A stretch of DNA of 64,000 bases from JAVSMW01 sp032027005 (GTDB lineage Bacteria; Bacillota; Thermincolia; Thermincolales; UBA2595), in contig JAVSMW010000011.1 in the NCBI GenBank assembly GCA_032027005.1, positions 1-64,000 of the forward strand, given 5' to 3'. Below the pieces are notes generated by a model, which was given only the letters and a program-made list of their open reading frames with translations, was not told the origin of the DNA and did no database searches. The position numbers were made by a program, and so were the translations under genes. Shown piece by piece: positions 53,022 to 62,012 of this stretch (the stretch's first letter is position 1; each line of letters begins with the position of its first letter).

Positions 53022-55850
53022 TCACTCCCCAGATGCAAAACCGACCCGCCTGGCTTCTACGGATACTTCCTGATAAACCCTGGTAGTTTCTGCCGCAATC
53101 ACTCCCCAGTTGAATACAGTGTTGACTTTTTCCCAGGCAGCCTGGCTGACCCGTTGAGCGAGTCCTTCATCGGTAAGAATTCGGGTGATGTTTTGAGCCA
53201 GGGATTCTGCATCCCCGGCATAGACCTTTAACCCATCCACCTCATGCTGAACTACCTCGGTCAAGCCGCCTGTTTCGCTCACAACGACAGGCGTTCTGGC
53301 CGCCATAGCCTCCAGGGCAACGATACCAAAAGGCTCGTAAAGACTGGGAAAAACAGCAGCACTGCTGATAGCAAACAGCATATTTCTGGTATCGTCATCA
53401 GCAAAGCCAGTGAACAAAACTTTTTCCTTGATCCCCAAAGACTCCGCCAAATGCTGCAAATACTCTTCGTAAGGCCCTTTACCGGAGATGACAAACTTGG
53501 CCTCTGGGCACTGCGCCAGAATCCTCGGGACAGCTTCGATCAGGACCTGAACTCCTTTTTCAGGCACTAACCGGCCTATAAAATAAACTATTTTTTCTAC
53601 AGGTGCAGCATATCTATTGTGAAATCCGGGATCGATAACACTTGGCTTGATATTCTTCACCTCTACACCATTGGCAATGATCCGGATTTTATCAGCCGGC
53701 AGCTGAAATACCTGGGCGATTTCCTTAGCCATATACATACTGCAGCCAATTACCTTCCATGATTCATAAGTCAGGGTCCACTCATTCTGATTAATATGAC
53801 GCTGGATCTCATTATGAATTCCCTGGTTCCGGCCAAATTCCGTGGCATGAATAGTAGACACCAGCGGCAGCTGATAAGCATGCTTTAATGTGATAGCGGC
53901 TTTGGCCACCAGCCAATCGTGGGCATGAATCAAAGTAAACTTCTGGTCATGCACCAGGTTTTGTGCTGCTTCAATCATACCCAGGTTCAGTTTTTCTACC
54001 CAGCTCAGGAAATCATTATCGTCCGTATTTTCCACAGCAACCCTGTATACGTGCACTCCTTCGACTACCTCGTAAAATTTTGCCTCAGGGACATGACAGG
54101 TAATCAGGTGAACCTCTTCGCCCTGTGCGGCCAGGGCCCTGGACAGATCATAAACATGCCTGGCCAGGCCTCCAACGGTCTTAGGCGGGAATTCCCAAGA
54201 CAGCATCAAAATGTTATGGTTCTTTTTTAAGGTGTCACCTGCTTTTTTATTCATGGGAACGACATTATCTATACCAGTGCTATATACCCGGTAGTCAAGC
54301 TCCGGAAAAATATTATCCAGCTCTTCCAGATTACTGATTTCCTCTTCCTCCAGTTCATCGTTTCGCAAGGCCCAATAGAGGTGGTTAAACCTGGCAATAT
54401 GATCCTTGGTCCGTTTTTGGGCATACCCGACCGAGGTCCCCATCTTCATTATAAAAGCCCAGTCGGAACTCTGAGCCAAGAGCAGCTCCCTGGCCATCTG
54501 GCGCAAAGCTCTTTCCTGCAGCCGACCAGGTTTTTGCACATTATTGGCCAATTCAGCCATGCGTTCCTCAGCCCGGTGAATATGCCGGTAAATCCAGTCA
54601 TTTGAGGAATTCAGCCACACCTCACTGTATCCATTGTGCCCCCAGCTGGTCATAGGCAGAGTTGCGACCTGGTTAGTCGGAAACTTCAGCAGATACTCCC
54701 AGGGAGTGATAGTCTTCACCGTATCCTGATCAAAGTGTAATTTACGACACAGGAAATCTAACCATTGGGGACCCTCATACCACCAATGTCCAAAAAGCTC
54801 CGCATCATAAGGAGAGACAATCATTGGCGGCCGGTCCATTTTAGCAGAAAGGTGTTCGACCTGCTTCTCCCTATTGTAAAGGAAGTGACCGGCGTGTTCA
54901 GCTGCCCTGTCTGCTGCCTTTACCGGGTCATAGACTTCTTTTTGATCTGTCTTCCCGGTAATCCGGTAATACTTAACGCCCGTATCAATGCGCAGATTGT
55001 CATCCCCAATATAAGGTCCGATATAGTCGATATCCAAATCAAAACCAATATCCCGATAAAATTCCCTGTAATAAAAATCCCCAGGATAGCCGTGATTCAT
55101 ATCCCAGACCTGCCTGGAGGTTTCAACATCACGGCCAAAGGCAGCCATACCGGCCGGAGTATGCAGCGGAGCAAAGACTCCGTTAACAGGGCAGGGTGTG
55201 GCAAACATGATCCCATGTGTATCCACAAAGAAATACCGAATTCCATAAGATTTCAGGATCTGGTCTACCCCTGAAGTATAAGCGCACTCGGGCAGCCACA
55301 TCCCCCGCGGAGCAAAACCCAAGTGCTTCTTAAAGGTATCTACCGCCACAGCCACCTGCGCTTTTATGCTCTCCGGCCTGATCATCAAAGGCAGGTAACC
55401 ATGAGTCGCACAACAAGTAATCAATTCAATTTTACCCAGATCCCGAAATTTCTTGAAAGCCTGCAGCAAATCCATCTGATACCTGCTGACGAAAATTTCT
55501 CTGATTGCGCTAAACTTCTTGCCATACATCCGGGCAACTTTTTCAAAGCCGGTACCCTTGGTCCGTGAAAGTTCCCTGGCCGCCAGTTCCTGCAGCTTAT
55601 CAAGGTAAATAAGATACCGTTGTTTAAGAAGATAATCACTCATCATCGAAATCAATGGCGGAGATAAAGACAGAGTAATCCTAAAATCAACGCCGTCATT
55701 AACCAGGGTGTCAAAAACATTTATTAAAGGTATATATGTCTCAGTTAAGGCTTCAAAAAACCACTTTTCCTCCAGATAATTTCCCCTCTCCGGATGCCGG
55801 ACATATGGCAGATGCGCATGCAGCACCAAAGCCAAGTACCCTTTTGTCAT
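53022..55850 (-). CDS. GH57 alpha-glucan branching-type enzyme fused to a GT4 glycosyltransferase
   Basis: The 942-aa protein starts MTKGYLALVLHAHLPYVRHP at ATG 55850, with GGAGGAAT upstream. Residues ~1-530 are GH57/DUF1957: RGMWLPECAYTSGVDQIL (nucleophile Glu), SPYDAELFGHWWYEG (acid Asp) and TSWGHNGYSEVWLN. Residues ~550-940 are GT-B family 4: SWEFPPKTVGGLARHVYDLS, HAHDWLVAKAAITL, IGRLVPEKGVQVLIEA and YEPFGIVALEAMA (E-x7-E). One chain therefore has a synthase-like and a branching-like domain. It belongs with GH15 and the nucleotidyltransferase in alpha-glucan synthesis and turnover. There is no signal peptide. Confidence 0.9.
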   Translation of the reverse strand: MTKGYLALVLHAHLPYVRHPERGNYLEEKWFFEALTETYIPLINVFDTLVNDGVDFRITLSLSPPLISMMSDYLLKQRYLIYLDKLQELAARELSRTKGTGFEKVARMYGKKFSAIREIFVSRYQMDLLQAFKKFRDLGKIELITCCATHGYLPLMIRPESIKAQVAVAVDTFKKHLGFAPRGMWLPECAYTSGVDQILKSYGIRYFFVDTHGIMFATPCPVNGVFAPLHTPAGMAAFGRDVETSRQVWDMNHGYPGDFYYREFYRDIGFDLDIDYIGPYIGDDNLRIDTGVKYYRITGKTDQKEVYDPVKAADRAAEHAGHFLYNREKQVEHLSAKMDRPPMIVSPYDAELFGHWWYEGPQWLDFLCRKLHFDQDTVKTITPWEYLLKFPTNQVATLPMTSWGHNGYSEVWLNSSNDWIYRHIHRAEERMAELANNVQKPGRLQERALRQMARELLLAQSSDWAFIMKMGTSVGYAQKRTKDHIARFNHLYWALRNDELEEEEISNLEELDNIFPELDYRVYSTGIDNVVPMNKKAGDTLKKNHNILMLSWEFPPKTVGGLARHVYDLSRALAAQGEEVHLITCHVPEAKFYEVVEGVHVYRVAVENTDDNDFLSWVEKLNLGMIEAAQNLVHDQKFTLIHAHDWLVAKAAITLKHAYQLPLVSTIHATEFGRNQGIHNEIQRHINQNEWTLTYESWKVIGCSMYMAKEIAQVFQLPADKIRIIANGVEVKNIKPSVIDPGFHNRYAAPVEKIVYFIGRLVPEKGVQVLIEAVPRILAQCPEAKFVISGKGPYEEYLQHLAESLGIKEKVLFTGFADDDTRNMLFAISSAAVFPSLYEPFGIVALEAMAARTPVVVSETGGLTEVVQHEVDGLKVYAGDAESLAQNITRILTDEGLAQRVSQAAWEKVNTVFNWGVIAAETTRVYQEVSVEARRVGFASGE

Positions 55851-55869
55851 CAATATTCCTCCTCTAAAT

Positions 55870-55918
55870 CCACTCTCCACTCTTCACTCTTCACTACCCA
55901 CTTTTCACTTCCCACTCG
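55870..55918. repeat. Seven 7-bp repeats (YCACTNN) at the 3' end of the DUF4912 gene
   Basis: CCACTCT, CCACTCT, TCACTCT, TCACTAC, CCACTTT, TCACTTC and CCACTCG follow without gaps. The array contains the stop codon of the DUF4912 gene and reaches to 19 bp before the GH57-GT4 ATG, just upstream of its ribosome site. The family is the same as at 29416, 35716 and 39464. Confidence 0.75.
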
Positions 55919-56447
55919 TATTCAGGTAGACTCCGTCACTGCTGCAGCTTTTCTGGAAGCTATCTCTTTTTTCTTGCTTTTCCTGTTTTTCTTTGTCTTC
56001 TTCCGGGTTATGTACAGGCAGGTGGTCGAGCAGATCGGCCATAAATGTACCCGACCCGTCAGCCATACTGTCTCGTGGAGTTTGGACAACATTTGACCTA
56101 TTCAGGGTGATAAATTGTCCGTCAGGCGTCATTACTCCGATATCGGCACAGTAAGAGTGGTTGCTTAAAACATCATTTATGTAGTAATTATTAGACAAGG
56201 GATGAACCGAAATGTCGAAATGACTATGCTCCTTTTCCGGCTTGAAGTTTAGCCCTGTCAGGTCATAAATTCTAAGCATCAGGGGTACTTGCCCCCATTG
56301 GCAGCAAAACTCTTTAGCAACCAGCACCATTTGTGCTTCGGAGAACTCCCAATAGGCGAAAATGCAGCGAGGGTCCCTAACCAGGAGGATGAGATAGTTT
56401 TCATCATACCCGGCAGGGAACCCGTAATTCGGCACGTTAACAGTCAT
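55905..56447 (-). CDS. DUF4912-domain protein
   Basis: The 180-aa protein starts MTVNVPNYGFPAGYDENYLI at ATG 56447, with GGAGGAGG upstream. The core has LLVRDPRCIFAYWEFSEAQM, LMLRIYDLTGLNF and HPLSNNYYINDVLSNHSYCA, the DUF4912 pattern. This domain commonly lies next to GH57/GT genes and may bind carbohydrate. The tail is charged (EEDKEKQEKQEKRD) and its last codons come from a heptanucleotide repeat. It is upstream of, and probably co-transcribed with, the GH57-GT4 gene. Confidence 0.75.
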   Translation of the reverse strand: MTVNVPNYGFPAGYDENYLILLVRDPRCIFAYWEFSEAQMVLVAKEFCCQWGQVPLMLRIYDLTGLNFKPEKEHSHFDISVHPLSNNYYINDVLSNHSYCADIGVMTPDGQFITLNRSNVVQTPRDSMADGSGTFMADLLDHLPVHNPEEDKEKQEKQEKRDSFQKSCSSDGVYLNTSGK

Positions 56448-56642
56448 TACCTTTACCTCCTCCCCAAAACAGCGCAAAATCATTATATGCGGGTCTGAAA
56501 TTTTATAGAACAAAAATCACTCGCCTTTTTTCCGGTATTATACTTGCTAGAAAATTATGTTAAATAAATCATAGATTAAAAAACGTCTATCATCCACGAA
56601 GCAGATTCCACCCGGGGGTGATATTTGTCACACGCCTATACA

Positions 56643-56680
56643 AAATTATAGCATACCCCCGCGGGGGTATGCTATAATTT
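56643..56680. terminator. 38-bp perfect palindrome; terminator or CsoR/CstR-type operator
   Basis: The 38 bases are fully self-complementary, with core ATACCCCCGCGGGGGTAT and A/T-rich flanks (AAATTATAGC / GCTATAATTT). It lies 28 bp after the gerW stop. Hairpin plus AATTT makes a bidirectional terminator likely. The core also matches the ACCC-G/C-GGGT style of CsoR/CstR-family operators, though no such regulator is in the window. The flanking gap 56448-56708 contains nothing else that I see. Confidence 0.6.
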
Positions 56681-56708
56681 ACTGTACACTTTCTTTGAAG
56701 TCAATATT

Positions 56709-57083
56709 TTATAAGTCCTGTTCTGTATCCCAATCCACCTTTTGTACTGCTTTCTTTAACTTGGCAACCACCTCAGGAACCATTTCCACTATGTTCTCCA
56801 GGCTGCTTTTGCCGGAAACAGGCAGCATACTAACCTGGTCTCCCTTGATTACAATTACTGCCGCCGGTATAAGCCTGGCCCCTGTCCCGGCCCCGATCCC
56901 CCCTGCCCCCTGTTCTCCAGTATCTTTGCCTTCGCCTCCGGCGGTCCCGATACCAAAGGTAACATTAACCACCGGGACCAGGGTTATCTCGCCAATCTCT
57001 ATGGGTTCACCAATTACAGTTTTGGCTTTAAACATATTTTCCAGGTGAGAAAATATTGCATCAAGATTTTGTTTAAGGTCCAC
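56709..57083 (-). CDS. gerW: GerW/YtfJ-type sporulation protein
   Basis: The 124-aa protein has the family order: FKAKTVIGEPIEIGEITLVP, then FGIGTAGGEGKDTGEQGAGG, GARLIPAAVIVIKGDQV and a C-terminal amphipathic stretch (VEMVPEVVAKLKKAVQ). YtfJ/GerW is associated with spores and with germination in Bacillus. Start GTG 57083 has AGAGGAG upstream. It is the best single sign that the host sporulates. Confidence 0.85.
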   Translation of the reverse strand: MDLKQNLDAIFSHLENMFKAKTVIGEPIEIGEITLVPVVNVTFGIGTAGGEGKDTGEQGAGGIGAGTGARLIPAAVIVIKGDQVSMLPVSGKSSLENIVEMVPEVVAKLKKAVQKVDWDTEQDL

Positions 57084-57213
57084 AATCCTACATCTCCTCT
57101 AAGGGAATTCGGCCCCAATGCCGAGAGCCTACCTTTACCCAAATTCACCTAAGATTTCCAGCGCATTTTTTAGTGTTTAGCATTCCCCGGAAACCACATT
57201 AAATACCAAGAAA

Positions 57214-57248
57214 ATTGACTTCATCAACACAAATTAAAGGAAGTCAAT
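57214..57248 (-). terminator. Terminator of the second beta-oxidation operon
   Basis: The minus strand reads ATTGACTTC, a 17-base loop, GAAGTCAAT, then TTTCTTGG. It lies ~85 bp after the stop of the long acyl-CoA dehydrogenase. The remainder of 57084-57331 has no gene. Confidence 0.6.
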
Positions 57249-57331
57249 CTTCCCTAACATTAAAAAATTTTGAGGAGAGAGAAGCCGGTGTAAATAAGCA
57301 GGGCAATTAAAAACAAGCCGCATATTTCTAC

Positions 57332-59086
57332 TTACACAACATACTTACATGCAGCCGATATAGTTGCAGCAATCTCCTGTCTTACAACTACAGTGTTCAG
57401 AGGAATATACCGGGATAGACTCTGCAGATTTTCCAAGAAATTCCTTAACTCTTGACCCTCACTAAGGGCCGCCAAAGTGTCCTTTGCTATTTGCTCCAAT
57501 CGACCAATGGTAGAGTTGATGTAGATTTTAGCCATAGCCAGTTTAAGCCCGGCTTTGGCTTCTCCATCCTTAACCACTGCCTTCCTAGCCCGCAGCCAGG
57601 CGCTTTCCATGGCGAAGGCCTGAATAGCTAAATCAGCCAGCCTGCCAATAATTTCCTGATGTTTAACTAAACCGTCTCCATACTTTTGCAGCCCGGCACC
57701 TATGGTCAAGAGAAAGATATCTTTTGCCGCCTGTACCAGCCCGGATTCACCCTCTCTAAAAGTCACACCTTCTTCCAAATCAACCCGTAGCTTTTCCAGG
57801 GCTTCCTGGAGGGGTAGATCTCCTTTTCCCGCCCGGCGCAGCAGGGCAGCAGGTATCAGACTACGGTTTATTTCATTGGTACCCTCAAAAATTTTATAAA
57901 TCCTTGCATCCCTATACAGTCTTTCTATGGGATACTCAGAGGTAAACCCATAGCCCCCATGGATCTGTACTCCTTCGTCCACAACATAAGCCAATTCCTC
58001 GCTTGTAAAAACCTTGTTCATTGCACATTCCAAAGCATACTCTTCAATACCTCTGGCTGCAACCAGGCCCCCGTTACGCCCTGAAGTACCCAGATTGTGC
58101 AGGATGTTTTCCAGGAGCCCGCCTGTACGGTAGACCATGCTCTCCATAACGTAGATTCTAACAGCCATTTCAGCCAGCTTTTCCTTAATTAGACCAAAAT
58201 TCGCAATAGGGATACCAAACTGCTTGCGGTCATTAGCAAAGGTTGCAGATAATTCCAGGGCATATTTGGCCATACCCACGCAATGGGCAGCCACCTTATA
58301 CCGGCCAAGATTGAGGATATTAAAAGCCACCACGTGACCACGGCCAATTTCATACAGAACATTTTCTACCGGCACTTTTACATCTTCGAAGAACAATGTT
58401 CTGGTTGAAGAACCTTTAATACCCATTTTCTTTTCTTCCGGCCCAAACGATAGGCCCTCCGAATTACCATCCACAATAAAGGCGGTAAATTTATCCCCGT
58501 CTATTTTGGCAAATACAATAAATACATCTGCTATTCCGGCATTTGTAATAAACTGTTTGTTCCCGTTTAAGATATAATATTTGCCATCCGGGCTTAAAAC
58601 TGCCTTGGTTTTTATAGACATGGCGTCTGAACCTGCCCCCGGTTCAGTCAGAGCGTAAGCCGCAATATTCTCAGCACTGCTAATCCCCGGCAAATACTTT
58701 TTCTTCTGTTCGTGGCTGCCAAAGAACACGATAGGCAGGCTGCCAATACCGACCTGACCACCTTGAGTCTGAGCAAATGAACCGGCCCATCCCATACACT
58801 CGGCGATAATGGCTGAGCTAATTTTGTCCATTGCCAGGCCGTCATATTCTTCAGGTATCTCGGTACCAAGCAGACCTAATTCTGCGGAAGCCTCCAAAAG
58901 TTCCCGGTTTAAGCCTTCCTTCTTGGATTCGAGTTCGTCCATTCGGGTTAGAACGTTATCTGTAATAAAACCCATGGTGGTTCGGAAGATCATACAATGT
59001 TCTTCGGTGAAATCTTCAGGGGTAAAAATGTCCTGGAGATTGGTTTGCCCTAAGAGAAAGCTCCCGCCCTTAGGTAATTTATTCAT
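57332..59086 (-). CDS. Acyl-CoA dehydrogenase with C-terminal extension (very-long-chain/FadE type)
   Basis: The 584-aa protein has the usual core YALTEPGAGSDAMSIKTKAV, GNKQFITNAG, DRKQFGIPIANFGLIKEKLA, QIHGGYGFTSEYPIERLYRD and KIFEGTNEINRSLIPAALLR (catalytic-base region). A further ~160-residue helical C-terminal domain follows, as in VLCAD/ACAD9-like bacterial enzymes. It desaturates acyl-CoA and donates electrons to ETF, whose alpha subunit is encoded upstream in the same operon. ATG with GAGGTG. Confidence 0.9.
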   Translation of the reverse strand: MNKLPKGGSFLLGQTNLQDIFTPEDFTEEHCMIFRTTMGFITDNVLTRMDELESKKEGLNRELLEASAELGLLGTEIPEEYDGLAMDKISSAIIAECMGWAGSFAQTQGGQVGIGSLPIVFFGSHEQKKKYLPGISSAENIAAYALTEPGAGSDAMSIKTKAVLSPDGKYYILNGNKQFITNAGIADVFIVFAKIDGDKFTAFIVDGNSEGLSFGPEEKKMGIKGSSTRTLFFEDVKVPVENVLYEIGRGHVVAFNILNLGRYKVAAHCVGMAKYALELSATFANDRKQFGIPIANFGLIKEKLAEMAVRIYVMESMVYRTGGLLENILHNLGTSGRNGGLVAARGIEEYALECAMNKVFTSEELAYVVDEGVQIHGGYGFTSEYPIERLYRDARIYKIFEGTNEINRSLIPAALLRRAGKGDLPLQEALEKLRVDLEEGVTFREGESGLVQAAKDIFLLTIGAGLQKYGDGLVKHQEIIGRLADLAIQAFAMESAWLRARKAVVKDGEAKAGLKLAMAKIYINSTIGRLEQIAKDTLAALSEGQELRNFLENLQSLSRYIPLNTVVVRQEIAATISAACKYVV

Positions 59087-59153
59087 TTATTTCACCTCGT
59101 ATTTGAAGCTGATTACTATTATTACTTCATAATTCATGTGAATTTTTTCATCC

Positions 59154-60341
59154 CTAGGATACCTTGATAACCAGAGCTGCGCCGGTATCTCCGGCTGCAC
59201 AGCCGGTAAACAGGCCATAGCCGCCGCCAAGAAGAACTAACTCTTCAATCATCTCAATAATCCCCCTGCTTGCTGTGGGCGCCTGGGGATGTCCATAGAT
59301 GAGTGAACACCCATAGTTATTAAATTTCATTACATCAATACCCATTTCTTTGGCCATATGTACATCATTGGCTGCGAATGGATTATGGGTCTTAAAAGCC
59401 TTTACATCATTGATACCGATACCCGCTTTTTCCAATGCCATCATGGCTGCGGAAACCACTGCCATAGCCATATGAGCCCTCTCTGCCCGGGCATAACCAT
59501 AGGATACCACCTGAATTTGGATGCTCTTATCACTGCTAAGTTCCTGGGCTTCATCCCTGGTTGTTACAATAATCCCAGCGTTGCCATCAGATGGGTGGGT
59601 CTGCGAGCCATAGCTGTGCGCACCACCTTCAAGAACCGGCTTTAGTTTTACTAGAGTCTCTAAAGTTGTAGGGGTTACCCCTTCGTCTTCAGCTACCACT
59701 ACTTCTTTTTTGCCCTTTTTAAATTCAATCGCGAACATGTACTTCTTCTGGAACTCACGATCATTAGCCAATGCACCGAGATATTGTTCATACCGTCTGG
59801 CAGTAACCGCGTCGCACTCTGCCCTGGTAATGTTGCCTGCCTTTTTCACTACGTTTTCAGCCGTCTCAATCATGGCAAACTTACCCAGCGGGTCTTTAAA
59901 GTTATCCATTACCCAGTCTTCTGAAACCACCTGACCTCCAGGACCGTTGGAATTTGGCCAGATGGTATGGGGACCATTAGACATCCTGTCTGTCATCAGG
60001 CAGAACGATTTGTTAAAATTGCCCGTTTCAAGGCTGCCTGCCGCCAGGCTGACACTTGTGGTGCCGGTGGAGCAAGCCTGTTGCACGTGAAGACCCGTGA
60101 TTCTGTCTGCACCTAATAGAGATGCTGCCAAAGGAGCAGCGTAAAAACTATGCAATTGACCGACAGTGGTCCCCACAATCAGGTAATCAAACATTTCTGC
60201 CTGCAGATTCTTTGAGGACAGCCATCTCTTGGCAGTAGCCGCTCCAAGCTCTATTGAATTCTCATTGGAAATACTTCCCTGCCACCGGACAAAAGGTGAA
60301 CTATAATATCCTCCGTAAGGGATAAAAGCTTTTGTATACAT
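59154..60341 (-). CDS. Thiolase (acetyl-CoA acyltransferase), divergent type, copy 2
   Basis: The 395-aa protein is nearly the same as the thiolase at 9339-10526, with Cys90 (LHVQQACSTGTTS), THNPFAAND, GHPQAPTASR and TGCAAGDTG all kept. RBS AGGAGGG precedes the ATG. It sits between the CoA ligase and the acyl-CoA dehydrogenase. The pair suggests that the island and this operon share a type of 3-ketoacyl-CoA substrate or arose by copying. Confidence 0.85.
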   Translation of the reverse strand: MYTKAFIPYGGYYSSPFVRWQGSISNENSIELGAATAKRWLSSKNLQAEMFDYLIVGTTVGQLHSFYAAPLAASLLGADRITGLHVQQACSTGTTSVSLAAGSLETGNFNKSFCLMTDRMSNGPHTIWPNSNGPGGQVVSEDWVMDNFKDPLGKFAMIETAENVVKKAGNITRAECDAVTARRYEQYLGALANDREFQKKYMFAIEFKKGKKEVVVAEDEGVTPTTLETLVKLKPVLEGGAHSYGSQTHPSDGNAGIIVTTRDEAQELSSDKSIQIQVVSYGYARAERAHMAMAVVSAAMMALEKAGIGINDVKAFKTHNPFAANDVHMAKEMGIDVMKFNNYGCSLIYGHPQAPTASRGIIEMIEELVLLGGGYGLFTGCAAGDTGAALVIKVS

Positions 60342-60381
60342 AAAAATCCCTCCTACTCTTAATTACATCCTAGCCCTCAGA

Positions 60382-61932
60382 TTAGACCCTTCGTTCACGC
60401 CCAGCCCAATATTTCTCCCTAAGGGCTGTTTTGAGGAGTTTGCCAGTTCCGTTTTTGGGTAATTCATTTAGAAACTCTACTGTTTTCGGCTTTTTATAGC
60501 TGGCCAAATTCTGTTTACAGAACTCTATAATTTCCGCTTCATTGGCGGTAGCCCCCTGCTTTAAGGAAATAAAGGCTTTGACTGCTTCCCCCCATTTCTC
60601 ATCGGGTACCCCAATGACCGCAGCTTCCAGAACTGCCGGGTGGTTATACAATACATCTTCGATTTCTCGCGGGTAAATATTTTCTCCCCCACTAATTATT
60701 AAGTCTGCTTTTCGGTCCACTACATAGATGTAACCATCTTCATCAATTTTAGCTATATCCCCACTATAGAGCCAGCCGTCTCGTATTGCTGCTTTGGTTT
60801 TCTCCTGCTGGTTCCAGTAGCCTTTCATTAAACGACGGCTCTTGACCACTATCTCCCCAGGTTCACCCGGCTTGGCTTCCTCACCATTTTCTTTGATGAA
60901 CCGGATTTCACAAGCCAACGCCGGCTTACCACAGGATCTTAACAGACGAACTAATTCGCCTTCTGTAACATGATCCTCTTTGCTGAAGAAAGTAACCAGC
61001 GGACCTGCTTCAGTTAAGCCGTAGCCCTGGCAGAAAACCGGGCCAATCTCCTTAATGGCTCTTTTCAAGAGGCTTAAGGGCATTGGTGACCCGACATAAA
61101 AAATAGTCTGCAAACTTTTTATGTCATATTTTTCAAAATCCGGATGTTCCAGAAGGAAGGCCACCATTGAGGGAACCATAGAGGTGACGTTTACTTTATG
61201 GCTCTCAATTATCTCCAGAACTTCCTTGGCTTCAAATTCCGGCATAATCACCATTGTGCATCCCCGGTACAGATGGGAGAGCATATTTGTCGCTCCCCCA
61301 GAATGGAATAACGGCATCAGGACCAGAAATACATGATGTTCTGCTGAACGATATTCCGCCAGTTGGTTAACGGCGCAATCCAGTTGGCCACCGTGGGTTA
61401 ACATGATTCCTTTAGGCGGCCCGGTGGTTCCGCTGGAATAGAGGATATAGGCGACATCTTCTGGTTCAATCTCAATCGCGGGCTCTGTTTCTAACCCTTG
61501 CGCGAGAATATCTTCATAAAACTCATATCCTTCAGCAGGGCTCTCCAGGCTGATATAGACCTCTATATCCGGAAGCTCGTGGCGAATAGCCTCAACAGTT
61601 GAAAAAAACTCCGGGGCTACGATTAGAGCCTTGGCTCCCGAGTCAGCCAGCATAAATTTCAGTTCCCTGGCGACTAGACGCCAATTGAGCGGAATGAGTA
61701 TTATACCTGCTTTTCCAGCTAAGCCAAAAGCTTCTATGGATTCGATGCGATTCTTACTTAAAATAGCAACCCGGTCCCCTTTGCCAATCCCCTTGTTGGC
61801 CAAAGCACTAATCAGGCGGTTTACCCGTAAATTTAGTTCCCGGTAACTAACCTTTCGGTTTTCATAAATTAGACCTTTTTTGTGATATAGTCCAGCATTA
61901 CGGGTAAAAAGCTCGCCCAAAGTCTTCATCAT
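60382..61932 (-). CDS. Acyl-CoA synthetase (AMP-forming)
   Basis: The 516-aa enzyme has YILYSSGTTGPPKGIMLTHG (P-loop), GYGLTEAGPLVTFF, GWLYSGDIAKIDEDGYIYVV, DRKADLIISGGENIYPREIE and the catalytic Lys region LPKNGTGKLLKTALR. It activates a carboxylic acid (medium- or long-chain, or alicyclic) to CoA thioester. Two adjacent ATGs (61932 and 61929) follow GGAGGG; I use the first. A longer upstream frame has no site and overlaps mmsA. Confidence 0.88.
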   Translation of the reverse strand: MMKTLGELFTRNAGLYHKKGLIYENRKVSYRELNLRVNRLISALANKGIGKGDRVAILSKNRIESIEAFGLAGKAGIILIPLNWRLVARELKFMLADSGAKALIVAPEFFSTVEAIRHELPDIEVYISLESPAEGYEFYEDILAQGLETEPAIEIEPEDVAYILYSSGTTGPPKGIMLTHGGQLDCAVNQLAEYRSAEHHVFLVLMPLFHSGGATNMLSHLYRGCTMVIMPEFEAKEVLEIIESHKVNVTSMVPSMVAFLLEHPDFEKYDIKSLQTIFYVGSPMPLSLLKRAIKEIGPVFCQGYGLTEAGPLVTFFSKEDHVTEGELVRLLRSCGKPALACEIRFIKENGEEAKPGEPGEIVVKSRRLMKGYWNQQEKTKAAIRDGWLYSGDIAKIDEDGYIYVVDRKADLIISGGENIYPREIEDVLYNHPAVLEAAVIGVPDEKWGEAVKAFISLKQGATANEAEIIEFCKQNLASYKKPKTVEFLNELPKNGTGKLLKTALREKYWAGRERRV

Positions 61933-62012
61933 TTCTTCCCTCCATTTCATTTTAAATATGTTCACAAGCAATTTTGTGGCAAGAGTTACCAAAATCGGGA
62001 TGCTTTTGGTCA

